Shown here piece by piece: positions 40,513 through 50,237 of a DNA stretch of 58,315 nt; within the stretch, counting starts at the first letter, position 1, and every line of letters starts with the position of its first letter. A program made the position numbers and the translations under genes. Source of the DNA: Thermithiobacillus tepidarius DSM 3134 (GTDB taxonomy: Bacteria; Pseudomonadota; Gammaproteobacteria; Acidithiobacillales; Thermithiobacillaceae); the NCBI RefSeq assembly GCF_000423825.1, contig NZ_AUIS01000015.1, positions 1-58,315 on the forward strand. Direction: 5' to 3'. The notes under the pieces are model-generated. The model had not been told where the DNA came from. It worked only from the letters and a program-made list of their open reading frames with translations, and made no database searches.

Positions 40513-42045
40513 TTAAGCAGGCTTGTCGCTGCTCACGGCATAACGTGGGTCTTCGAGAATGTTTACCTCCACCAGATCGCCCGCCTTAGCCAGCAACTGC
40601 CGACACTCGTGGCTCAGGTGGCGCAGATGCAAGGTTTTATCGGCCTTTCCGTAGCGCTCGGCCAGGGAATCGATAGCTTCGATGCCGGAATGGTCGGCTA
40701 CGCGCGCATGCCGGAAATCAATGATTACATTCCGGGGATCGTTGCGTGGGTCGAAGAGCTCGTGGAAATGCTGCACCGAACCAAAGAACAGCGTGCCGTG
40801 CAACTCGTAAATCTTGCTACCCTGCCCGTCGACGGTGGCCTTGGCCCGGATGCGTTTGGCGTGCTCCCAAGCGAAGACCAGCGCGGAAACGATCACGCCG
40901 GTGATCACGGCGATGGCAAGATCGGTTAGCACGGTCACCACGGCCACCAGTAGGCCCACGAAAATGTCGGCGCGCGGCACACGGCAAAAGAGGCGCAGGC
41001 TGCCCCACTCGAAGGTACCGATGACCACCATGAACATGACACCCACCAAGGCAGCCAGCGGAATCATTTCGATCAGATCCGAGGCCAGCACGACGAAAGC
41101 CAGCAGGAAAAGGGCGGCCACGATACCCGACAGCCGGCCACGGCCGCCGGACTCCACGTTGATCATGCTCTGGCCGACCATGGCGCAGCCGCCCATGCCG
41201 CCGAAAAAGCCGGTGACCGTGTTAGCCACGCCCTGGCCAATACAAACACGGTTGCCATCACCACGGGTCTCGGTCAGCTCGTCGATCAGGGTCATGGTGA
41301 GCAGGGACTCGATCAGGCCGATGGCAGCCAGCACCAGGGAATAGGGCAGGATGATCCACAGCGTTTCCAGCTCAAGCGGCACCATGGGAATATGAAAAGC
41401 TGGCAGGCCGCCGGCGATGGAGGCCAGGTCACCCACCGTGCGGGTGTCGAGCTGCAGGCCAAGGACCAGAAGAGTGACGGCGGCGATGGCAGCCAGCGAG
41501 GCGGGCACGGCGCGCGTCAGGCGCGGCAGGAAATAAGCAATGGCCATGGTTAGCGCCACCAGTGCCAGCATCAATCCCAGCTCCGCGCCGTGCATCCAGA
41601 CCTTGCTGCCGTCGGCGCCGGGCACCTTGAACTGCTCCAGCTGCGCCAGGAAGATCACGATTGCCAAGCCGTTGACAAAGCCCAGGAACACCGGATAGGG
41701 CACCATGCGGATGAATCTGCCGATCTTGAGAAAGCCGGCCAGGATCTGAAAGAGACCCATGAGCACCACGGTAGCGAACAGATATTCCACCCCGTGCTGA
41801 GCTACCAACGCCACCATGACCACCGCCAGGGCACCCGTGGCACCCGAGATCATGCCGGGACGCCCGCCCATGGCGGCGGTGATCAGACCGACCAGAAAGG
41901 CGGCGTAGAGGCCGACCAGCGGATGTACTCCCGCGATCAGGGCAAAGGCCACGGCTTCCGGCACCAATGCCAGCGCAACGGTGAGACCAGACAGGATTTC
42001 GGACTTCAGATTGATGGGCGAGTTTTTGCTTATCAGATCAAACAT
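40513..42045 (-). CDS. SulP family inorganic anion transporter with STAS domain
   Basis: A 510-residue membrane transporter. [20 protein letters not shown] is the conserved first helix of SulP carriers, and about ten to twelve helices follow up to residue 390. A cytoplasmic STAS domain lies at the C-terminus (about 400-500, [15 protein letters not shown] and [16 protein letters not shown]). The substrate could be sulfate or bicarbonate; the length and the compact STAS domain resemble bacterial BicA-like and DauA-like carriers, but no residue decides it. It is alone in its unit. Confidence 0.85.
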   Translation of the reverse strand: MFDLISKNSPINLKSEILSGLTVALALVPEAVAFALIAGVHPLVGLYAAFLVGLITAAMGGRPGMISGATGALAVVMVALVAQHGVEYLFATVVLMGLFQILAGFLKIGRFIRMVPYPVFLGFVNGLAIVIFLAQLEQFKVPGADGSKVWMHGAELGLMLALVALTMAIAYFLPRLTRAVPASLAAIAAVTLLVLGLQLDTRTVGDLASIAGGLPAFHIPMVPLELETLWIILPYSLVLAAIGLIESLLTMTLIDELTETRGDGNRVCIGQGVANTVTGFFGGMGGCAMVGQSMINVESGGRGRLSGIVAALFLLAFVVLASDLIEMIPLAALVGVMFMVVIGTFEWGSLRLFCRVPRADIFVGLLVAVVTVLTDLAIAVITGVIVSALVFAWEHAKRIRAKATVDGQGSKIYELHGTLFFGSVQHFHELFDPRNDPRNVIIDFRHARVADHSGIEAIDSLAERYGKADKTLHLRHLSHECRQLLAKAGDLVEVNILEDPRYAVSSDKPA

Positions 42046-42901
42046 GCTTCTCTCCTGCTCGTTTTCTCATGTCGTAAACGGCGGCAACCGCGCGTCCAGC
42101 ATCGTGGCTTGAAGACGGATTCGGCCGTCCGGACCGGCGGCAGGCCCGCCTTGGCGAGTGATGGCGCCTGCGGCCTTGCCGAGGGGTTCCGCGTGCGCAA
42201 TGAGCTCGGGGAGTCATGCTGAAACTGCATTCTTTTTCTCCTTGTCAATGCCGCTGGGCCGCGGAACGCGTCGACGATCAGACGCACGGGGCCGCGATGC
42301 GGCCCATGGTGCTCTGGTGCGGGGCCCAGACTATCTCAAGGCTGTGGTGTTGCCGATGAGTCGAAAAGCAGGGCGCCAGCGCAGAATGCTTGCGCCCGCC
42401 CGGATGCGGGGCCGCTCGCTCAGGAGCAGCAGAGGAAAAGGATGGATGGTCTACATGTCGCAGCGCAGTATACCAGCCGGGAGAGGCAGAGACAAAGCCC
42501 GGAACTGCTCGTTGCGCGCGTTAGCGTACAGGAGGGCGGCGCGTAGTCCAGCAAGGATCCCTGCCATGGCGTCAGACTGGCACGCCTCGTCTGGCATGCC
42601 GGCGCCCCGGGCCACGGATTGCGCCGGCCAGCACCCGCCACCGGCTTGATGGACCTGGCCGCCCAGCACCCACGCCCCCCGGTTCCACGTGGAACACAAA
42701 CACCGCGACCCGGCCGGAACATCGACTTTGCGAGATCTCAGAGCGACGACGGCACCCCCGCATCGCCCAGCCCATGGATTCAAAAATTTTGAGCCACTTT
42801 GCCAAAAACCTTCGCTATCAGTTACCTAATCCCCCTCGTATCATAACCCCTATCGATCAACCGCAGTGAACATCCTGGAAAGCTCCAGCAAGGAGGGCAT
42901 C
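42046..42901. other. Intergenic stretch of about 850 bases with one parS site
   Basis: Open frames here (for example plus 42158-42649 and minus 42420-42722) have no recognisable motif, poor ribosome sites and biased compositions, so I do not support a gene. The one clear signal is the parS sequence at 42681. The pirin ribosome site is near its end. Confidence 0.5.
42681..42696. other. Centromere-like parS site
   Basis: GGTTCCACGTGGAACA; its reverse complement TGTTCCACGTGGAACC equals the parS sequence known for Pseudomonas chromosomes. The inner 14 bases are a perfect palindrome. ParB loads at such sites near the replication origin to organise chromosome segregation. The same 16 bases occur again at 51058. 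parA and parB are not in the window. Confidence 0.85.
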
Positions 42902-43600
42902 ATGATCACCCTGCGCAAGGCCCATGAGCGCGGCCGCTCCCAGCATGGCTGGCTGGACAGCCGCCACAGCTTTTCCTTTGCCGGCTACCATGATCCCGCG
43001 CACATGGGCGTCTCCCGGCTGCGCGTCATCAACGACGACCGCGTGGCGCCGGGGGCCGGCTTCGGGGCCCATCCGCACCGCGACATGGAGATCATCAGCT
43101 ACGTGCTGGAAGGTGCGCTGGAGCACAAGGACAGCCTGGGCAACGGCTCGGTGATCCGGCCCGGCGACGTGCAGCGCATGAGCGCGGGGCGCGGCGTGGT
43201 CCACAGCGAGTTCAACGCCTCCCAAAGCGAGCCGGTGCATTTCCTGCAGATCTGGATCGAGCCGGATCGCCGCGGCATCGAACCTGGTTACGAACAGAAG
43301 CGCTTTGCCGATGCCGACAAGCGCGGCCGCTTCCGCCTGCTGGCCTCGCCCGATGGGCGCGACGGCTCCGTCCGCATCCACCAGGACGCCCGCCTCTACG
43401 CGACCGTGCTGGCGGCCGGCGAAGCGGCTGAACTCGAAGCCGCGCCGGGCCGTCAGATCTACCTGCACGTGGCCCGCGGCACGGTGGAGAAAGACGGCGT
43501 GCACTTGGCGGCCGGCGACGGCGCCGCCATCCGCGAGGAAACCCGCATCCGCCTCATCGCCCGCGAGCCGGCCGAAGTGCTGCTTTTCGATCTGCCCTGA
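42902..43600 (+). CDS. Pirin family protein (YhhW-like)
   Basis: A 232-residue bicupin. The N-terminal cupin has HPHRDMEIISYVLEGALEH and GRGVVHSEFN, giving the metal ligands His, His, Glu/His of the pirin family. WLDSRHSFSFAGYHDPAHMG is the conserved start. YhhW-type pirins show quercetinase activity or redox-sensing roles. The ribosome site AAGGAGGG is 5 bases before ATG 42902. It lies 21 bases ahead of the azoreductase gene and is likely in the same unit, suggesting a common role in quinone or electrophile handling. Confidence 0.9.
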   Translation: MITLRKAHERGRSQHGWLDSRHSFSFAGYHDPAHMGVSRLRVINDDRVAPGAGFGAHPHRDMEIISYVLEGALEHKDSLGNGSVIRPGDVQRMSAGRGVVHSEFNASQSEPVHFLQIWIEPDRRGIEPGYEQKRFADADKRGRFRLLASPDGRDGSVRIHQDARLYATVLAAGEAAELEAAPGRQIYLHVARGTVEKDGVHLAAGDGAAIREETRIRLIAREPAEVLLFDLP

Positions 43601-43621
43601 ATTTTGATTGGAGGACTACGC

Positions 43622-44251
43622 ATGGCCAAACTGCTGTACATCGAAGCTTCCCCGCGCAAGGCGCGCTCCCACTCCATCGCCGTGGCCGAGGCTTTCCTCG
43701 CCGACTATCGTCAAGCCAACCCGCAAGACGAGATCGAGAGCTGGGATCTATGGTCCATGGACCTGCCGGACCTCGACGAGGACGCCATCGCCGCCCGCTA
43801 CGCCATCGCCCGCGGCCTGGCCCACACGCCGGAGCAGGCGGCGGCCTGGCAGCGCATCACCGACTTCTTCGCGCGCTTTGCCGGGGCCGACAAGTACCTG
43901 ATCAGCGTGCCCATGTGGAATTTCGGCGTGCCCTACAAGCTCAAGCACCTGGTCGACGTCGTCACCCAGCCCGGCCTGGCCTTCCGCTTCACCCCCGGCG
44001 AAGGCTACCAGGGCTTGGTCACCGGCAAGCCCGCCACCGTGATCCACGCCCGCGGCGGCGCCTACGGCGCGGGCACCGGCGCCGAGGGCTTCGATTTCCA
44101 GAAGCCCTACGTGGAAAACTGGCTGCGCTTCATCGGCTTCACCGACGTCCGCAGCATCCTGGTGGAACCCACCCTGGCCCAACCCGAAACCGCCGCCAAC
44201 GCCCGCGAGCAGGCGCTGGAGGAGGCGAGGGCGGTGGCGGTCGGGTTTTAG
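43622..44251 (+). CDS. azoR: FMN-dependent NADH-azoreductase
   Basis: A 209-residue flavodoxin-fold reductase of quinones and azo compounds. LLYIEASPRKARSHSIAVAE binds the FMN phosphate, PMWNFGVPYKLKHLVDVVTQ is the family signature, and VIHARGGAYG the second FMN loop. ATG 43622 follows GGAGG; the frame is open slightly upstream to 43604 but without a better site. It works in the cytoplasm as a homodimer in protection from quinone stress. Confidence 0.92.
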   Translation: MAKLLYIEASPRKARSHSIAVAEAFLADYRQANPQDEIESWDLWSMDLPDLDEDAIAARYAIARGLAHTPEQAAAWQRITDFFARFAGADKYLISVPMWNFGVPYKLKHLVDVVTQPGLAFRFTPGEGYQGLVTGKPATVIHARGGAYGAGTGAEGFDFQKPYVENWLRFIGFTDVRSILVEPTLAQPETAANAREQALEEARAVAVGF

Positions 44252-44950
44252 GGGTGAATCGTGGCGGGTGAGCGGCAGGCAAAGATACCCTGCGGCAAAG
44301 CAACCCGCTGGCCAGCCAAGAGCAGCCCACAGGCTTGCCGGCGGGCGCTGTGCCCAGCTTGACGGGCTGGCATCCTGGCTTGTCGGCGCGGGCTGGCCGG
44401 CGATCCGCTGTACAGATTGGCCAGCAATCGCGAGTGAGCTCGTTCCTACGGCTGGAGAGGGCAGTGCGGCCCAAGGGTAATGGCCGGGCACCCACCCTAT
44501 CGGCCCTCATCCTGCCCGCGCCCGGCGGGAGCGGGCATGCCGGGCGGCTGCGATGCCGTGCCCACCCCTGGCGAGCCGGCATCTCAGGCTGTAGGAGCGG
44601 GCTTGCCCGCGATCGGGTTGATCGAGCGGCACCGTTATCGCGAGCCAGCTCGCTCCTACAGCCAGCGGCGGCAGCGGGGTTAGGGGTTGCCTTTGCTGTC
44701 CCATCCCCTTGCCGCGCCGGGGCGGCGGGAGGAGAGCGAGCGCCTGTCTGAGCGCAGCGAACGGCAAAACAAGCGCAGCGAGAGCGAACGCAGTGAGCGG
44801 CAAAGCCGGTTGCCGCCGGGCACCCCCCGGCACCCAACTTCAGCCGCAAGCGCAGCCCAGGCTACAACCCCGCCCCCGAACCCACTCCCCCCAAAAATTG
44901 CCCAACTAGACTCTCACCATCGCAACCCCGGAAAGACAGAGAGGATCCTC
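44252..44950. repeat. Repeat block A: non-coding, REP-rich
   Basis: About 700 bases without a supported gene. It holds REP-like elements at 44379-44449 and a clean inverted pair at 44588-44662 (GCTGTAGGAGCGGGCTTGCC against the mirrored GCTCCTACAGC end). A segment at about 44461-44662 is strongly similar to repeat block B at about 47441-47628, including CGGGAGCGGGCATGCCGGGC. Near the end, GCGCAGCGAACGGCAAA-type units and TTGCCGCCGGGCACCCCCCG recur, the latter again similar to block B. The GST ribosome site lies at its right end. Confidence 0.65.
44588..44662. repeat. REP pair (BIME/REPIN-like)
   Basis: Two REP-like copies face each other: GCTGTAGGAGCGGGCTTGCC... at the left and ...GCCAGCTCGCTCCTACAGC at the right, with 12 matching end bases. 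As RNA the whole 75 bases can fold in one long hairpin. This is the cleanest copy in the window. No RAYT transposase gene is present here. Confidence 0.7.
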
Positions 44951-45919
44951 ATGGCTGGTTATCTCCTGAACGGCGTCTGGCAGGAAGGCTGGTACGACAC
45001 CCAGGCCACCGGCGGCGCCTTCGTGCGCCCGCCCAGCGCCTTCCACCATACCGTCACCGCCGACGGCAACAGCGGCTTCAAGGCCGAAGCGGGCCGCTAC
45101 CATCTCTACGTGTCCCTGGCCTGCCCCTGGGCGCACCGCGCCCTCATTTTCCGCAAGCTCAAAAAGCTGGAGGACGTGATCTCCATCTCCATCGTCGATC
45201 CGGTCATGTCGGCCCAGGGCTGGGCCTTCAGCGAGCGGGCCGGCTGCATTCCGGACAGCGAGGGCGGCGCCCACTACCTGCACCAGGTCTACACCCGGGC
45301 GCAGCCCGACTACACCGGCCGCGTCACCGTGCCGGTGCTCTGGGACCGGCAGCGCTGCACCATCGTCAGCAACGAATCGGCCGAGATCATCCGCATGCTG
45401 AACAGCGCCTTCGATGCCTTCACCGATGTGCGCACCGACTTCTACCCGGCGCCGTTGCGCGCCGAGATCGACGCCGTCAACGCCTTCGTCTACGACAACG
45501 TCAACAACGGCGTCTACCGCTGCGGCTTCGCCACCGAGCAGGGTGCCTACGAGGCGGCCTTCGACCAGCTCTTCGGCGCGCTGGATCAGCTGGAGGCGCG
45601 TCTCGCCGCAGGCCGCTATCTGCTCGGCAGCCGGCTCACCGAGGCGGACTGGCGCCTTTTCACCACCCTGGTGCGCTTCGACGCCGTCTACTACAGCCAC
45701 TTCAAGTGCAACCTGCGCCGCCTGGCCGACTACCCGAATCTCTCCAATTATCTGCGCGACCTCTATCAGGTGCCGGGCGTGGCCGAGACGGTGAATCTGG
45801 AGCACATCAAGCGCCACTATTACGAGAGCCACCGGCACATCAATCCCACCGGCATCATCCCCAAGGGGCCGCTGCTCGACTTCACCGCGCCCCATGACCG
45901 TGCTCGCTTCGGGCCGTGA
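44951..45919 (+). CDS. Xi-class glutathione S-transferase / glutathionyl-hydroquinone reductase
   Basis: A 322-residue enzyme. VSLACPWAHRALIFRKLKKL has the catalytic Cys in CPWA, the mark of Xi-class enzymes such as YqjG, which reduce glutathionyl-hydroquinones and release glutathione. A long helical C-terminal domain follows with YLLGSRLTEADWRLFTTLVR. ATG 44951 stands after GAGAGGA. It fits the neighbouring azoreductase and pirin in quinone detoxification. Confidence 0.92.
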   Translation: MAGYLLNGVWQEGWYDTQATGGAFVRPPSAFHHTVTADGNSGFKAEAGRYHLYVSLACPWAHRALIFRKLKKLEDVISISIVDPVMSAQGWAFSERAGCIPDSEGGAHYLHQVYTRAQPDYTGRVTVPVLWDRQRCTIVSNESAEIIRMLNSAFDAFTDVRTDFYPAPLRAEIDAVNAFVYDNVNNGVYRCGFATEQGAYEAAFDQLFGALDQLEARLAAGRYLLGSRLTEADWRLFTTLVRFDAVYYSHFKCNLRRLADYPNLSNYLRDLYQVPGVAETVNLEHIKRHYYESHRHINPTGIIPKGPLLDFTAPHDRARFGP

Positions 45920-45964
45920 CTTTGTCTGGAAATGGACGGAGAATAGGCGGGGAGGGAGGTCTCG

Positions 45965-46948
45965 ATGCAGGCGCTGTATGAGCTGATCATTCATTATGGG
46001 CTGGCACTGGTCTTCGCCAACGTGCTGCTGACCCAGCTCGGCCTGCCGCTGCCCGCCATTCCCACCCTGATCGTCACCGGCGCCCTGGCCGCCGCGGGGC
46101 AGCTCTTCGCGCCGGCGGTTTTCGCCGTCGCCCTCACGGCCGCCGTGCTGGCCGACTGTTTCTGGTTCGCCGCCGGCCGGCGCTACGGCTATCACGTGCT
46201 GCGCCTGCTCTGCCGTATCTCCCTGTCGCCCGATTCCTGCGTGCGCCAGACCGAGAACACCTTCGAGCGCTGGGGCACCGGCACCATCGTCATCGCCAAG
46301 TTCATCCCCGGCCTCGCCACCATCGCGCCGCCCCTGGCCGGCGCGCTGCGCGTCCGCCCGACGGCCTTCCTGCTTTTCGACGGCCTCGGCAGCGCCTTGT
46401 GGGTGGGCGCGGGGATCGGCGCCGGGCTCGTCCTCCATGCCCAGATCGACGAGGCCGCCGAATACCTAGCCACCCTGGGCACCGTGGCTCTGGATCTGCT
46501 GGGTGCGCTGCTTTTTGCCTTCATCGGCATCAAATGGTGGCAGCGGCGCCGCTTCTACGAGACCCTGCGCATGGCGCGAATCAGCGTGGACGAGCTTCAG
46601 CGCCTGCTGCAGCAGGGCGCGGAGCCGGTCATCCTGGACGTGCGTTCGGCCGGCGCCCGCAAGCTGGACCCGCGCCGCATCCCAGGCGCCCTGGCGGTGG
46701 ATCCGGCGGCGCTGGACGATGCGCTGGCGCAGCTCTCGCCAGCGCGCGAGGTCGTCTTGTACTGCACCTGCCCCAACGAAGCCTCCGCCGCCCGTGTCGC
46801 CCGCGCCCTCATGGACCGTGGTATCCAGCGGGTGCGCCCGCTGGCAGGCGGCCTGGACGCCTGGTTCAATGCCGGGCTGGCGGGCGAGGAGGGGAGGTCG
46901 GAGACATCCGATCTCGCGCTCGCGCCGCCCGGGAACGATCTGGCCTGA
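45965..46948 (+). CDS. DedA family membrane protein fused to a rhodanese domain
   Basis: A 327-residue fusion. Residues 1-190 form a DedA/VTT membrane domain with FIPGLATIAPPLAGALR as the conserved re-entrant segment and GTGTIVIAKFIPG before it. Residues about 200-305 form a rhodanese domain: PVILDVRSAGARKLDPRRIP and VVLYCTCPNEASAARVARAL, where Cys267 takes the active-site place. DedA proteins support lipid carrier flipping (undecaprenyl phosphate or phospholipids); the rhodanese part would be cytoplasmic. The fusion is known in proteobacteria, its role less so. Confidence 0.88.
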   Translation: MQALYELIIHYGLALVFANVLLTQLGLPLPAIPTLIVTGALAAAGQLFAPAVFAVALTAAVLADCFWFAAGRRYGYHVLRLLCRISLSPDSCVRQTENTFERWGTGTIVIAKFIPGLATIAPPLAGALRVRPTAFLLFDGLGSALWVGAGIGAGLVLHAQIDEAAEYLATLGTVALDLLGALLFAFIGIKWWQRRRFYETLRMARISVDELQRLLQQGAEPVILDVRSAGARKLDPRRIPGALAVDPAALDDALAQLSPAREVVLYCTCPNEASAARVARALMDRGIQRVRPLAGGLDAWFNAGLAGEEGRSETSDLALAPPGNDLA

Positions 46949-46993
46949 AGCCGCGCTTCCTTCCGGCGCATTTTTCGGAGCGGAGAGTTGATC

Positions 46994-47398
46994 ATGGAAA
47001 AACGGGAGCTCGATGTGTCGCTTCCCTTTCTCGAGCACATGGGCGCGCGGCTCGTCGATCTCGGCGAGGGCCGCGCCCGCGTGGGCCTGGACATCGAAGC
47101 CTGGCACCTGCAGCACCTGGGCTTCGTGCATGGCGGGGTGATCTCGACGCTCTCGGACAACACGGGGTGGTACGCCGCCATGTCGAAGCTGCCCGCCGGC
47201 CGCACGAGCGTCACCACGGAGATCAAGATCAACTACCTGAAGCCGGCGCAAGGGCGCTATCTCGAAGCGCGCGCCCGGGTCCTCAGGCGCGGCAAGACGC
47301 TGGCATTCGTGGTCGTGGAGGTGTACTGCGACGAGCAGATGATCGCCTACGCCACCGGCAGCTACGCGATCCTCGAAGCAGCCCGCTTCTCCCGCTGA
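46994..47398 (+). CDS. PaaI/hotdog-fold thioesterase
   Basis: A 134-residue single-hotdog protein. FVHGGVISTLSDNTGWYAAM is the PaaI-type active-site helix with His-Gly-Gly, and the following Asp is the likely catalytic acid. SVTTEIKINYLKPAQGRYLE is the central strand set. The family splits acyl-CoA thioesters in the cytoplasm. ATG 46994 has GGAGAG before it; a TTG at 46988 is less likely. Confidence 0.88.
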   Translation: MEKRELDVSLPFLEHMGARLVDLGEGRARVGLDIEAWHLQHLGFVHGGVISTLSDNTGWYAAMSKLPAGRTSVTTEIKINYLKPAQGRYLEARARVLRRGKTLAFVVVEVYCDEQMIAYATGSYAILEAARFSR

Positions 47399-47809
47399 TG
47401 CCTGCGGATCATCGAAGCATAGGAATCGCACGAACATCGCGGCGGCGCAGCCCAAGGGCAAGGCCCGGGCGCCCGCCCTATCGGCCCGCTCCCGGCGGGA
47501 GCGGGCATGCCGGGCGGTTGCGGCGCCGCGCCAGGCCTGGCGGGTTGGCATCCTGACTCGCAGGGGCGAGCTTGCTCGCGATCCGCTGTATCGATAGGCC
47601 AGCCATCGCGGGCCAGCCCGCTCCTACGTTCCTTGTGCGCGCAGGCCCGCCGGCGCGCCACGCAGAGCGGGACAACGGGGGCTCTTCTTTTGGTTACTTT
47701 TCTTGGGCAAGCAAGAAAAGTAACTTGCCGCCGGGCAACCCCCGACACCCAACTCCCCGCAGGCCAGCCCGCCCAACCCTGGAGCCTCGCCCGCTCAGCC
47801 CATCGCCCA
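47399..47809. repeat. Repeat block B: non-coding, related to block A
   Basis: About 410 bases without a supported gene. The part 47441-47628 is similar to block A (44461-44662) in order and sequence, with CCCTATCGGCCC, CGGGAGCGGGCATGCCGGGC and the REP pair 47560-47628 (GGGGCGAGCTTGCTCGCGAT facing ATCGCGGGCCAGCCCGCTCC). A later part, TTGCCGCCGGGCAACCCCCG at 47725-47744, again matches block A. A strong hairpin at 47693 lies between. Confidence 0.65.
47693..47724. terminator. Perfect 13-bp inverted repeat hairpin
   Basis: GTTACTTTTCTTG, six bases, then CAAGAAAAGTAAC. Similar hairpins with GTTACTTTT...AAAAGTAAC are widespread in non-coding DNA of proteobacteria. It sits between convergent genes (thioesterase and psiE) and could act as a two-way terminator. 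Confidence 0.55.
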
Positions 47810-48295
47810 TTACTCATCCCCCGCCACCGGCATCACCTCCTCCGGCCCGCTCATGCGCTGTCCCCAGCGCACCAGCAGATACATCAGCCCGAGCAGCACC
47901 GCCGCGCCGATCCACAGGGCCACTTCCTTGATCGAGGGCACCACCTCCTGCACCGGCATGACGATGAAGCGGCGCAGCACCACCACCATGGCCACCTCGA
48001 TGAAAGTGGTCACTTCCAGCTTGCCGCCGCGCAGATAGCGGATCTCCGAGGTGATCAGCGCGCTGACGATCCACAGCACCATGAGAGTGCCGAGGGCGTG
48101 CAGGAAGCCGTGCACCAGGTTATGCGAGCGCAGCGCCTCGTAGACGTCGTCGAAGAAAAGCCAGGTGAACATCAGCACCGTGACCGCCAGGGCCAGGCCG
48201 ATGATGAGGTGGGCAAAGCCGTTCAGCCACACCATCGAGCGGATGGTGAGCGCATTGAGGGCCGCCATGGGATCGGGGAAGCGACTCATTTTCAT
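47810..48295 (-). CDS. PsiE family membrane protein
   Basis: A 161-residue inner-membrane protein with four helices (about 26-48, 62-85, 95-113 and 124-146) and the pattern of phosphate-starvation-inducible PsiE proteins: ITSEIRYLRGGKLEVTTFIE in the third loop is the most conserved part. The biochemical function is unknown. It is alone in its unit; no Pho box was recognised upstream. Confidence 0.82.
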   Translation of the reverse strand: MKMSRFPDPMAALNALTIRSMVWLNGFAHLIIGLALAVTVLMFTWLFFDDVYEALRSHNLVHGFLHALGTLMVLWIVSALITSEIRYLRGGKLEVTTFIEVAMVVVLRRFIVMPVQEVVPSIKEVALWIGAAVLLGLMYLLVRWGQRMSGPEEVMPVAGDE

Positions 48296-48398
48296 GGGCG
48301 ACGGTGGAGTTGTTGTGCTTCAGGAGTGATGCCGTCGACCTTGCCACAAGGAACACCGTGCCGCAAGGGCCGAGCGGCGCGCGTCCGCGTGCACGGCG

Positions 48399-48794
48399 TC
48401 ACTGGGCGCCGCGCACCCCGCCAGCCGGCAGCGGCACCGGACCGCAGGCGGCGGGGGAGGGAGAGGCGGCCGGCTGTCCTACCGCCTCCAATTGCCGCAT
48501 GCCCCAGTCATGCATGGCCATGAGGATCGGCCACAGGCTCTCGCCCAGGGGCGTGAGCGAGTATTCGACCCGGGGCGGCACCTCGGGGTAGACCTGACGG
48601 TTCACGATGCCGTGCTCCTCCATCTCCCGCAGCTGCTGGGTGAGCATCTTCTGGGTGATGCCATGAATGGCGCGGCGCAATTCGGAAAAGCGCTTGGTCC
48701 CGGTGAAGAGCTCCTGCAGGATCAGCACCTTCCAGCGCCCGCCGACCACCCGCAGGGTGACGTCGACGGCGCAGTACTCTCCTTCCTTAGGCAT
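48399..48794 (-). CDS. HxlR family transcription regulator
   Basis: A 131-residue winged-helix regulator. VVGGRWKVLILQELFTGTKRFSELRRAIHGITQKMLTQQL is the HxlR-type domain (split here over about 17-57). Cys8 in GEYCAVD is at the place of the redox or aldehyde-reactive Cys of the family. It is divergent from frmA-fghA, and B. subtilis HxlR itself responds to formaldehyde, so control of the adjacent formaldehyde operon is likely. The C-terminal 25 residues are Pro/Ala-rich and not conserved-looking. Confidence 0.88.
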   Translation of the reverse strand: MPKEGEYCAVDVTLRVVGGRWKVLILQELFTGTKRFSELRRAIHGITQKMLTQQLREMEEHGIVNRQVYPEVPPRVEYSLTPLGESLWPILMAMHDWGMRQLEAVGQPAASPSPAACGPVPLPAGGVRGAQ

Positions 48795-49118
48795 GAATGG
48801 TCCCCTTGCAAAGCACCGGCATGGCAGCCGCCGCGGCCCGCCGAATTTCAGCGCGTGCCCATGGTCAAAAATCCCCGACCCGCGCGGAGCCGGGGTATGG
48901 CAGTCCCCCTTTTTGGGCCTTTATCGTGTTCGCGTGACGGCCCAAAACTTACCCAAAAGTAACTGGGTATCCTGAAGGTAGTTATATTACAAAAAAGTGC
49001 ATACTTCACAAGACCCGGCATATGCTCTACAAGAACCTTCATCCGGCGCCGGCCACCTGCCGACGCCGTCCACTGTTCCCGGGGCCATGCGCCCCGCACG
49101 CGAGACAAGGAGACGCCC
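48795..49118. promoter_or_regulatory. Divergent control region between hxlR and frmA
   Basis: A 324-base gap with an AT-rich centre near 48950-49010. TAACT (48960-48964) and AGTTA (48980-48984) form a spaced inverted repeat, and AAGTGCATACTT (48996-49007) lies just after it; both are candidates for HxlR binding. ACAAGGAGA (about 49106-49114) serves frmA. I could not fix -35 and -10 boxes with certainty. Confidence 0.45.
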
Positions 49119-50228
<1,110 letters not shown>

Positions 50229-50237
50229 GAGGGGCGC

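Noticed and set aside
42158-42722. Small genes in the 42046-42901 gap
   Set aside because: Frames on both strands lack motifs, ribosome sites and coding-like composition.
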